Position numbers and translations under genes: made by a program | Notes under the pieces: model-generated | Told to the model about the DNA's origin: nothing | Database searches by the model: none | The model's input: only the letters and a program-made list of their open reading frames with translations | Part shown: positions 55,677 to 64,000 of the stretch, in pieces | Layout: every line of letters starts with the position of its first letter | Numbering within the stretch: the first letter of the stretch is position 1 | NCBI RefSeq assembly: GCF_036898095.1 | Contig: NC_090739.1 | Span: 103,184,019-103,248,018, forward strand | Source of the DNA: Palaemon carinicauda | Lineage: Eukaryota > Arthropoda > Malacostraca > Decapoda > Palaemonidae | Direction: 5' to 3' | DNA: 64,000 bases

Positions 55677-56104
55677 CTATTCTCTCATCCGTGGGTTGGG
55701 ATACGTTTTGAACTCTAGACCTATTGCCCGTAATGTTTCCAAAATGTTAAATGGGCCTTCAAACTTAGGTGTTAGTTTATAATTGAGTCCTTTACGCACA
55801 TTGATCTGTTTATACACGTTATCACCCACGGTATATGTTTTAGTTGGCTTCGCTATTTTATCATGATTCCTTTTCATTATGATTTGTGATTCTTCTAAAT
55901 TCTTTCGAAGGATATCATATCGACTTTTGCTTGCATTTATACATTCTTTTAAAGGATTTGATAGATTAGTTGTAGGCGTTAATACATGGAAAGGCGTTCT
56001 AACTGGGGTACCATACAATGCTTCATGCGGTGACAATTTAATTGATATATGATATGAATGATTCAGAGTACTCAGTGCCGCCGGTATTGCAATATCCCAG
56101 TTGG
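55677..56104 (-). pseudogene. C-terminal part of the integrase, 3' of the nested element
   Basis: The frame immediately inside the right target-site duplication continues the integrase: AIPAALSTLNHSYHISIKLSPHEALYGTP, then the C-terminal RGP-like barrel segment (GDNVYKQINVRKGLNYKLTPKFEGPFNI). It ends at a stop at 55,677. It is the same protein as the 59,171-61,600 reading, cut by the non-LTR element. Confidence 0.8.
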
Positions 56105-56121
56105 GGTCTGATCCCCCTAGT

Positions 56122-59100
56122 CTTCTTCTTCCCAGCTGGTTCCCATTTTTATATGGGGTCGCCGTTGCGGATGAGCCGTTTCCATCTTTTTCTATTCTGC
56201 GCTTCTGCCTCATCAATCCCCTTCTCCTGTAAGTCTCCTCTGACACAGTCCCTCCATCTCTTTCTTGGTCTCCCTCTTCTTCTTCTTCCTTGAACCTCCA
56301 TCTCCATAGTATGTCTCCCAACGTGGTCCTCATCTCTCCTCATCAGGTGTCCATACCATCTCAGCCTCCCTTCCTGCACTTTCTTTGATATTTCCACCAC
56401 CTTTGTCGACCCCCTTATGTAGTCATTTCTTATCCGATCCTCTCTTGTCACCCCAGACATCCACCTAAGCATTCTCATTTCTGCCACATCCATCTTCTTC
56501 TCCTCTGTCTTCCTCATGCTTGCTGTTTCTGTTCCATACAGCATTGCTGTTCTTACCACTGTCTTATGAAATTTTCCTTTCAATCTCAGTGGTATTCTTT
56601 TGTCGCAAAGAACTCCTGAGGCTGCTCTCCAGTTGTTCCAGCCTGCCTGTACCCGATGTTTAACTTCATCTTCCATACCTCCTCCAGCATTAACAAATGA
56701 TCCCAAATACTTAAACTTATCAACTCTCTTTATCTGTTCTCCCCTAAGCTGAATACTTTCTCTATCATCCCCCTCACTGGTGGTACACATATATTCTGTC
56801 TTAGATCTACTTATTCTCATTCCTCTGTCCTCCAGTACTTGCCTCCATCTTTCCAATTTCATTTCCAGATCTTCCCTGCTCTCTGCGCACGGAACAATAT
56901 CATCTGCATACAATATGTTCCATGGTACTGCCCCCCTTACCTCTTCTATTAAAACGTCCATCACTATGTTAAAGATAAATGGGCTCAGAGCTGACCCTTG
57001 GTGTAATCCTACTCTCACCTCAAACCCCTCTGTCTCCCCAGTACTGCTCCCCACTCTGGTAAATACATTATGGTACATCTCTTGTATCAGTCGAACGTAC
57101 TTCTCTGGCACCCTCCTCTCCCTCAGACTCCTCCACACCTCTTGTCTTGGGACTCGGTCATAAGCCTTTTCAAGGTCAATGAATACCACATGCAGGTCTC
57201 TTTGCTTTTCCCGGAATTTTTCCATTAGTTGCCTCAGACAAAATACACCATCTGTTGTTCCCCTACCCTTCATGAATCCCATCTGCTCTTTGCCTATTTC
57301 TACTTCTTCTCTTAGTCTGGCATCTATCATCCTTTCCAGTATCTTCAAAGTGTGGGACATCAATTTAATACCTCTGTAATTCTCACACTCTTGAACATCA
57401 CCTTTCCCTTTGAAGATTGGGATCAATATACTCCCTCGCCACTCATTTGGTATCTTTTCCTGCTCAAAAATCTTTATCATGAGGTCATACAGTATATCTA
57501 CTCCTTCATCTCCTAATGCTTTCCATGCCTCCACAGGAATCAGGTCTGGCCCAGTTGCCTTCCCATTCTTCATCTTCCTCAGTGCATTTATTACCTCTTG
57601 CCTAGAGAAACTTATTACCATGCCAAAGCTCGCCTGTCCATCCTCTCTTAGTAATCTATCATTTTCTTCATTTAACAGCTGTTCAAAATATTCTTTCCAT
57701 CTCTTTATAATGTCTTCCTCCTTTCTAAGTACTACACCATCTTGATCTTTAATTTGTTTGATGTGTGTAATATCTTTGGTGCTCTTATTTCTAGTCTTTG
57801 ATAGCTTGATCATCTTGTTTAATCCTTCCTTTGTCCCCAGCTCCTTATACACATCATCATATGCCTTAGCTTTAGCTTGGGCTACTACCTTCTTCACCAC
57901 CTTGTTTTTCTCTCTGAGACTCTCTCTGTCATCCCCTGACTGTGACTCTTCCCATCTCTTCTTTGCCTCCTTCTTATCTTTTATAACTTTCTCAATTTCT
58001 TCACTCCACCACCAACTCTCCTTTTCTTCCCATATGATACCAGATGTCTCTCCTAGCAACTCCTTTCCATGCCTTCTCATTACTGCTGCATTTCGTGTCC
58101 ACCATTCTTGAACATCTTCAATTCCTATATCAATATCCTCCAAAACCCTTCTCTTAAACTCTCTCATTTTATCTCCTTCCCTCACTAGTTTGTACCACTT
58201 AATTTTCCTTATCCCTTTAGCTTTAGCTTTTCTTTCCCTTTTTAGGCCTAAGTCCATACATAGCAGTCTGTGTTGGGGGGCTACATGGTCACCTGGGATA
58301 ACCTTGCAGTTCTTGATCTCCACCAGCTTTATCCTTTTATACAGGAAGTAGTCTATCTGGGAGCATCTTCCCCCACTCCTATAAGTTATTAGGTGTTCCC
58401 TTTTCTTCTTAAAGAATGTGTTTACTATTGCCATGTCAAATGACACAGCAAAATCCACTACACTCTCTCCTTCTGGGTTTCTCTCCCCAATTCCATGGCC
58501 CCCATGCACCCGACCAATTGCCTCATTCTCACTTCCCACATGGCCATTCAAATCTGCCCCCACTATGACCCTCTCCTGTTCTTCCAGTTCTTGCATTACT
58601 CCATCCATGTCTCTCCAGAAATTTCCCTTCTCCTCTTCTGTGCAACCAACTTGAGGTGCATATGCACTTATAATATTCAGAATCTCTCCTCCACAACACA
58701 TCTTCAATCTGATGATACGGTCATTCTTTCTATGCACCTCTATCACCGCATTCTTCAGCTCACCAGACAGTACTATGCCAACTCCATTCCTACCTTGTTT
58801 ATTTGCTCCGCTATAATATAGCTTATATCCATCACCAAACTCTTTAGCTTTATTTCCCTTCCATCGTGTTTCCTGCACACACATAGCATCTACTCTCTTT
58901 TCCCTCATCAAGTCTGCCACTTCTCTACCTCTCCCAGTCATGGACCCAACATTAAGCTGACATATTCTGAGTCCAAAGTGAGCTCGCTTCTTTAGCTGCA
59001 CCCGCTCCTGATGCAGTAGCCCTCGCCTTATCACAGAGTTAGGGCGATGTCTCTGTGCGTCGTTTACGGAGTACGCCCTAGCATTACCTCTTTCCCTATT

Positions 59101-59214
59101 TTGGCTCATTCCATTTAAGGTTTTGGCACAGGTTTTTACGGTCGGATGCCCTTCCTGACACCAACCCTCCCTATTTATCCGGGCTTGGGACCGGCACCCA
59201 TTGGTGGCTAGGTT
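56122..59214 (-). mobile_element. Intact non-LTR retrotransposon (RTE-like) inserted in integrase
   Basis: About 3.1 kb, flanked by a 17-bp direct repeat ggtctgatccccctagt at 56,105-56,121 and 59,215-59,231, a typical long target-site duplication. The 5' end (minus strand) is about 100 bp of non-coding leader before one ORF. The 3' end is short, with a gaagaagaaga tail. It has no ORF1, as in RTE-type elements. Confidence 0.9.
56149..59109 (-). CDS. Endonuclease-reverse transcriptase of the non-LTR element, 986 aa
   Basis: A single undisrupted frame. N-terminal AP-endonuclease-like domain: ICQLNVGSMTGRGRE, CVQETRWKG, VGADLNGHVG, QIDYFLYKR and GDHVAPQHRLLC (about residues 45-290). RT domain: GKATGPDLIPVEAW, GFMKGRGTTDGVF, VFIDLEKAYDRVPR, GLHQGSALSPFIFNIVMD and the catalytic LYADDIV (about residues 530-740). 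The C-terminus is basic RRRRGRPRKRWRDCV. All catalytic signatures are present, so the copy could still be active. It copies its own RNA by target-primed reverse transcription. The clade is inferred from the single ORF and C-terminal motif, not from a tree. Confidence 0.9.
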   Translation of the reverse strand: MSQNRERGNARAYSVNDAQRHRPNSVIRRGLLHQERVQLKKRAHFGLRICQLNVGSMTGRGREVADLMREKRVDAMCVQETRWKGNKAKEFGDGYKLYYSGANKQGRNGVGIVLSGELKNAVIEVHRKNDRIIRLKMCCGGEILNIISAYAPQVGCTEEEKGNFWRDMDGVMQELEEQERVIVGADLNGHVGSENEAIGRVHGGHGIGERNPEGESVVDFAVSFDMAIVNTFFKKKREHLITYRSGGRCSQIDYFLYKRIKLVEIKNCKVIPGDHVAPQHRLLCMDLGLKRERKAKAKGIRKIKWYKLVREGDKMREFKRRVLEDIDIGIEDVQEWWTRNAAVMRRHGKELLGETSGIIWEEKESWWWSEEIEKVIKDKKEAKKRWEESQSGDDRESLREKNKVVKKVVAQAKAKAYDDVYKELGTKEGLNKMIKLSKTRNKSTKDITHIKQIKDQDGVVLRKEEDIIKRWKEYFEQLLNEENDRLLREDGQASFGMVISFSRQEVINALRKMKNGKATGPDLIPVEAWKALGDEGVDILYDLMIKIFEQEKIPNEWRGSILIPIFKGKGDVQECENYRGIKLMSHTLKILERMIDARLREEVEIGKEQMGFMKGRGTTDGVFCLRQLMEKFREKQRDLHVVFIDLEKAYDRVPRQEVWRSLRERRVPEKYVRLIQEMYHNVFTRVGSSTGETEGFEVRVGLHQGSALSPFIFNIVMDVLIEEVRGAVPWNILYADDIVPCAESREDLEMKLERWRQVLEDRGMRISRSKTEYMCTTSEGDDRESIQLRGEQIKRVDKFKYLGSFVNAGGGMEDEVKHRVQAGWNNWRAASGVLCDKRIPLRLKGKFHKTVVRTAMLYGTETASMRKTEEKKMDVAEMRMLRWMSGVTREDRIRNDYIRGSTKVVEISKKVQEGRLRWYGHLMRRDEDHVGRHTMEMEVQGRRRRGRPRKRWRDCVRGDLQEKGIDEAEAQNRKRWKRLIRNGDPI

Positions 59215-61600
59215 GGTCTGATCCCCCTAGTGTTACTCTTAATATATTTAAAACTTTTCTATTTGCTCTTTCCACTAGCCCATTAGACTCTGGGTGATAT
59301 ATCATGGTATTTATTTTCTTTATGCTAAGGAATTCACACAATGAGGTAAGAAAGTGAGTATTAAATTCACCACCCGAGTCTGAGATTATCATGTGTGGAA
59401 TTCCATGTTTACAAATGTAACACTCGTAAAACTTCCTAGCGCATTCAATCGCAGATTTAGTTTTAAGCGCTATTAGTTCTGTATATCGAGTTAAAGCATC
59501 TATAATTACTAAGAGGTGCTTATTTCCTCTGTCTGACTCGTAAAATCCTGTTAACAAATCTAAATGTATTCTTTCAAAGGGTTGATTGGGCACGGGATAA
59601 GCCCCTAGGCTGACAGGTGTTTTCGTATGCCCTTTGTTTTCCTGACATGTGCGACAATTAGCTATGTGTCTTTTTATATCTGTAAGCATCGTATGCCAAT
59701 AAAACAATGATTTGGCTTTCTGTGACATTAATGAGAACCCCGGGTGTCCATGTAATGGATTTGAATGCAACCAATTCAGGACAGTGGAAATAAGTGAGAT
59801 TGGTACTACTACCTGGTCGTTAGTTACATGTAGTGTATTGCGGGTTTTCCTTGTGACAGTCCTACACAGAATATCATCTTTGATTATATAATTCTGCTGC
59901 TTATACTTTATATATCCCTTTTCCTTATGATTGCCTTTCAAAGCATTTATAATTGTTTCTATTTTCCGATCTTTTCTTTGCTCAGTCTGTAATAATTCAG
60001 CGCTCCAGCCTAAATCTTCTTGTTCAGATATCGTTTTAACAATAGGCATGGATGTTGATATATCTATTAATTCAGCTAAAGGCTCCGTACAAGATGACAC
60101 GGGGTTGCGTGATAATGCATCCGCAATGATATTTGCTTTCCCAGGTAAATACCCGATTCTTGCGCCAAAATCTTGAATGATCAAATACCACCGAGTTCGT
60201 TTAGGGCTGTGGTTGAAGCCTTTAAAGAACTCAGTTAGTGGTTTATGGTCAGTAAGAACCTTAATGGGATAACCATAAATTATGAACTTAAAATGCACTA
60301 GTGAATTAACAATAGCTAGCCCTTCCTTGTCTATTACTGCATACTTACTTTCGGAAGTTCTCAATTTTCGAGAATAGAAAGCTATCGGGAAAAATTGTTT
60401 ATCATATTGCTGAAGCAATACCCCTCCTACTGCTAAGTCTGAGGCATCTGTTGCAATGAAGAATTCCTTACCGAAGTCAGGAAATTTTAAGATAGCAGAA
60501 CTACACAGTTCATCTTTCAAGGTATTAAACGCCTGTTGATGATGCTCAGACCATATGAAATCTACGCCCTTCTTCGTTAGATCAGTTAAAGGATCGGCTA
60601 TTATTGAATAGTTGCGTATAAAACGCCTGTAATATCCACTACAACCCAGAAATTGCTGTATTCCCTTGACATTAGTAGGTATGGGAAAATTACGTAGAGC
60701 CGACACCTTATCATGGAGTACTTTAAGACCTTGGCTTGACACCATGAAACCCAAATATATTAATTCTGTTTTGAAAAATTCACACTTACTAATCTTTACC
60801 CTTAAGTTATGTTGTTTTAATCTCCGTAGTACTAGTTCGAACTTACGTAGATGTTCTTCTAAGGTGTTGGAAAAGATTACAAGATCATCCATATAGGCAT
60901 GCAATATATCCCCTAACAAGTCTCCAAACACTATGTTAATCATTCTTGTAAATGTTATAGGAGCACAACGTAAACCAAAAGGCATCCGTAAAAATTCATA
61001 ATGTCCCCTGGCTGTGCTGAAGGCTGTGTATGGGATACTATCTTCTGCTAATGATATCTGGTGAAAGCCTTTAAGTAAGTCCAAACTGGTAAAATATTTA
61101 TTCTGACCTAACAAAGACAAAATATCGTCAGTACATGGCACTGGGAATCGATCAGGGATCGTCTCCTCGTTTAGACGACGGAAGTCGACGCAGATACGCC
61201 ATGTTCGATCTTTTTTCGGTACAACTATTAAAGGAAAATTATAAGGGCTGTTTGATTTCTTAATGACTCCTTCTTCTAGCATTTTACCTACTTCATCATT
61301 TATTTCATTCTGGAATTTCATAGGGAGTCTGTACGAGGGTACATAGATAATTTTCTGCTTGTCTTTTAACCTTATTTGATGCTCAATCACATCTGTTTTT
61401 CCTAAGGATCCATCCGTAGTGGAAAAAACATCATGATATTTAGTTAAAAGTCCAAAAATTTTCTGCTGAATTTCTTCGTCTTGAATGTCTTTATTGATTT
61501 TATTTTTAATAGATTGCAAAAGGGATTCATACGCAACTGATTGAGAGTGATTGATTTCAGCAACGGTAAGAATACGATGTTTATAAACTTCTACATCCAA
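59171..61600 (-). pseudogene. Ty3/Gypsy RT-RNase H-integrase (truncated by insertion)
   Basis: An 809-codon frame. RT: RICVDFRRLNEETIPDRFP, FTSLDLLKGFHQI and AYMDDLVIFSN. RNase H: FFIATDASDLAVGGVLLQQ and LTDHKPLTEFFKGF. Integrase: zinc finger in HGHPGF ... CRTCQENKGH, then catalytic LDLLTGF, IISDSGGEFN and YHPESNGLVERANR. The reading ends in the non-LTR element; the last ~20 codons are not integrase. It lies downstream of the protease in a different frame. Confidence 0.88.
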
Positions 61601-61802
61601 GATATGTTGATTTTTGTGAATTACTAAAGTGTTATTTAAATGATTTCAGACTTCGATATTACATTGTTGATGTGAGCCTACTGTATAAATAGCTTGTGTG
61701 ACAGACAATCCGTTAGTTTTCAAAGTGTCGGAAAGGATTAATATTTCAGATCCCGGTAATGTTTTCTTTATTTGCACTATTAAATTCGAAGGTACGTTTG
61801 GC

Positions 61803-62480
61803 TCAATAGATTGCGTGCAAGATGATATTACGGGTGAACGAGAATTCTGCTGGGTTCACGTATATTATTTCTTTATTAGTGAGACAAGTTATTGGTTCTT
61901 CAACGTACGTTACGGTTACATTTGTCGTCTCCTTTTTATCCAAAACTGATTTTAAGGTATTAGAAGACTTATAGAATTTCCCTTTGATATACACGCCGTG
62001 CTTGGCAGGGGCTAAGATAAAGTTTTGATTTCCCATAGATGGGTATCCTATAATTACAGCTGGATACATATCAATGTTTTGTACAACAACAAATGTATCG
62101 GCAAACGTGCGTTTACCGACTTTGAATTGAACATGAGTTATGCCTATGACACTTAATTCATTATTTCCTATACCCGAGAGTCTAACTCCGGATTTTTCAA
62201 TCAGAAAGTTCGAAAACAACAAATGATGTGTCTTCAAATCCATGATATTACGTGGACTACCAGAGTCAAAAAATAACGTAAAGGATTTGTGTTCTAAATT
62301 TACAGCATATAATGTTGGTCGTAACTCATTTTGGCTTATTATTGTATGAATTCGTTGCAAATCTATGGGAGCATGCACTGTTTTACTTAATTCGGCCGTG
62401 TGTTTCATAGGAAAATGTATTGCCTCACAATTGTCTGATAAAACATTAAATTGATTATTCAATACTATTGATGTTGACAT
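61803..62480 (-). CDS. Retropepsin-like aspartic protease of the Ty3/Gypsy element
   Basis: A 225-codon frame with the aspartic active-site triplet in LFFDSGSPRNIM and the flap/second-loop region VIIGYPSMGNQNF. It processes Gag-Pol. It is in the same frame as gag but separated by stops. The bridge 62,481-62,696 is coding-like in another frame (Asn/Lys/Gln-rich), so at least one frameshift is needed. Confidence 0.75.
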   Translation of the reverse strand: MSTSIVLNNQFNVLSDNCEAIHFPMKHTAELSKTVHAPIDLQRIHTIISQNELRPTLYAVNLEHKSFTLFFDSGSPRNIMDLKTHHLLFSNFLIEKSGVRLSGIGNNELSVIGITHVQFKVGKRTFADTFVVVQNIDMYPAVIIGYPSMGNQNFILAPAKHGVYIKGKFYKSSNTLKSVLDKKETTNVTVTYVEEPITCLTNKEIIYVNPAEFSFTRNIILHAIY

Positions 62481-62696
62481 GAATGACCTTGACCCAACAT
62501 CACTCTCTTCGCCTCTGGAGTTAACTATGTGGTATTTGCTTTGCTCTGCACATTCTGAAAATTAGCCTGACCTTGCGAGGTCTGGTTTGACGACCCAGGC
62601 TCAGCGATATTCGAAGAAGTGTTTGTTTGCTTTGGACTCTGAACTGCATTGACATTTGGTTGTTTCTTCTTATTGTTAAAATGAGGATTTTTCTTT

Positions 62697-63695
62697 TTAT
62701 TTCCATATGGAACTGACTGTGGAATTGACTGTATTTCTGGGATTCTGTTGTGGCTTACGCGAGTAACACTGATTGTATGAATGAGTCGAACTATTATGTA
62801 TCGAGCAGAATTTCGTTCTGCAGTCCGCGCTTAAGTGACCTTGACGTTTGCAATTATAACACGTCATTCCCGCTACTTGACTATTATTAACTACGTTCAC
62901 TGTTTGTGGCTTTGTTTCATTCTTCGCAAAAACTTGAGTTAACACGGGATCGAGATCCGGACACTTAGACATGTGTTTTTTTATCTGTTTATATACATCC
63001 AATTCCGTACTTGCAGGCGTTAACTTTTTATCAAAACACCGCACTAAAGCTTCAGGCAACATAAGTGTCATGCAAGTTAAATACATTAATCGTAAAAAAT
63101 CTTTCACGGAAATGTTATCTCTAGTAACCCAAGTGGAATTACCTAAAATGTCCTGATATTCATTAAGCCTATCAGCTATGAGAGCTGCTCTCTCAATAAC
63201 AATAAGCCGATTCATAGTGGCTTGATTAAGTGTATTTCTTAACGTTAATACTACATCCAAGGCTTCTTCACCCCCATAGACCGCGCGTAACCTAACTTTG
63301 AAATCATCCCAGGTAACTGCTTCTTGAAATGAAACACCTCTTAAATACGCACTCGCATCCCCCTTAGAAAAATCTATAAAACTTTTAGCTTCTTGTAATT
63401 GTACAAAAGGGTCTACGATTTGTTTGGAATTTAAATGGGCATCGACGGATGAAATCCATGACTCCACATTTTGAGGCAAGAACCCATTGACTCGACCCTG
63501 AAAAGGAAGGATTGCAGACCTGGCATTTACAAGCGTCACAATTGGGAGAGGATTAGTCTGTCCTATGCCACTAGGCCCAGGGGTGGGGCTCACAGGGGGC
63601 GTCATGACGGCTGTATTTTTTTTCCTATCTCTTCGACCCCTTGCAATTCTATCAAAATATCTATATGAATACAGATATCCACTGCGTAAACGCAT
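62697..63695 (-). CDS. Gag of the Ty3/Gypsy element, 332 aa
   Basis: Complete from ATG 63695. The capsid-like part has helical segments (VESWISSVDAHLN, KSFIDFSKGDASAYLRG, ALVRCFDKKLTPAS). The nucleocapsid has a zinc knuckle CYNCKRQGHLSADC (C-x2-C-x4-H-x4-C) and a second Cys/His cluster (FCSIHNSSTHSYNQC). It ends in a Ser/Asn-rich tail at the junction with the protease frame. Confidence 0.82.
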   Translation of the reverse strand: MRLRSGYLYSYRYFDRIARGRRDRKKNTAVMTPPVSPTPGPSGIGQTNPLPIVTLVNARSAILPFQGRVNGFLPQNVESWISSVDAHLNSKQIVDPFVQLQEAKSFIDFSKGDASAYLRGVSFQEAVTWDDFKVRLRAVYGGEEALDVVLTLRNTLNQATMNRLIVIERAALIADRLNEYQDILGNSTWVTRDNISVKDFLRLMYLTCMTLMLPEALVRCFDKKLTPASTELDVYKQIKKHMSKCPDLDPVLTQVFAKNETKPQTVNVVNNSQVAGMTCYNCKRQGHLSADCRTKFCSIHNSSTHSYNQCYSRKPQQNPRNTVNSTVSSIWK

Positions 63696-63739
63696 AAGTA
63701 CCCACTGACAAAGATTATAATAAAATTCCCCAAAACAAC

Positions 63740-63830
63740 GTTACTAATCCCAAGACATTTCCCGAGAATTTCTGAAAGAAAACCGAACACAAAGATATTT
63801 CCTGTAAATTTCTGAAAGAAAAGGGAATTA
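63740..63830. repeat. Two-copy repeat upstream of gag
   Basis: atttcc(c/t)g(a/t)(g/a)aatttctgaaagaaaa occurs twice, at about 63,757 and 63,800. Read on the gag strand each copy ends in a pyrimidine tract and CAG (ttttctttcag), like a splice acceptor, which might serve env or gag mRNA splicing. Weak evidence. Confidence 0.5.
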
Positions 63831-64000
63831 GCACAAAGAGAGAAAAAATTCTAGATGAGAATTCGGAGTTGAACACAGTTTCCTTTAATGACAGGAAAAT
63901 AAAAGTTTAGCAAACCACTCACCCCAGTAATAATCGACTAACGACTCGTGATAACTACACTTCACTGCCCAAACTGGAATGAATTTGAAAAATTATACTT

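Larger units (their letters stand above)
53827..63695 (-). mobile_element. Env-bearing Ty3/Gypsy (errantivirus-like) LTR retrotransposon, interrupted
   Basis: Minus-strand order gag, protease, RT, RNase H, integrase, then env. The integrase is split by a non-LTR element (56,122-59,214). Long terminal repeats are not recognised; the 5' one may lie at or beyond the right edge of the window. Lesions include frame changes between gag, protease and RT, and an in-frame stop in env. Confidence 0.85.

Noticed and set aside
56780..58821. Series of Ser/Leu-rich plus-strand ORFs
   Set aside because: Antisense shadows of the intact non-LTR endonuclease-RT gene.

Overview
The window looks like a repeat-dense piece of a decapod crustacean (shrimp-, crayfish- or crab-like) genome. 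It holds long (TA)n, (TTA)n, (AG)n and GGTA-type simple repeats, a tRNA-derived SINE of a type I associate with decapods, tyrosine-recombinase (DIRS-like) retrotransposons, an intact non-LTR element and an env-bearing Ty3/Gypsy element. No complete ordinary host gene is visible. Species cannot be told from the sequence alone.

Layout. 1-3,529: simple repeats, a five-copy 77-bp tandem array with CRE-like sites, a TATA/splice-donor arrangement, and a tandem array of ~390-460 bp units that stops abruptly at 3,529/3,530. 3,530-15,353: a very AT-rich block of densely packed ORFs on both strands, read here as an endogenous large DNA virus fragment. It encodes relatives of both large RNA polymerase subunits (beta/LEF-8 type and beta'/LEF-9 type), a PIF-3-like per os infectivity factor, several small membrane proteins and several unrecognised proteins. 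That set points to the Naldaviricetes (nudivirus/baculovirus-like) rather than to a white-spot-like nimavirus, which is not known to encode an RNA polymerase. Most recognisable viral genes are frameshifted, and two viral segments are duplicated inside the block, so it is rearranged and probably a relic. 15,354-15,853 is an assembly gap inside the beta' gene.

15,879-45,628: four DIRS-like retrotransposons of three families (A1, A2, B, C). Each has a Cys-motif ORF1 and an RT-RNase H-tyrosine recombinase ORF2. Terminal repeats and internal complementary regions show that three are nested: B sits in the left terminal repeat of A2, and A2 sits in the internal complementary region of C. The junctions are consistent with recombinase crossover at short shared cores (TTTTT and AAAT).

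45,629-53,560: mostly non-coding, with GGTAA-type and CCTAA-type repeats, microsatellites, one promoter-like site with a possible first exon, and a SINE. 53,827-63,695: an env-bearing Ty3/Gypsy (errantivirus-like) element on the minus strand (gag, protease, RT/RNase H/integrase, env), split in its integrase by an intact ~3.1-kb non-LTR retrotransposon flanked by a 17-bp target-site duplication.
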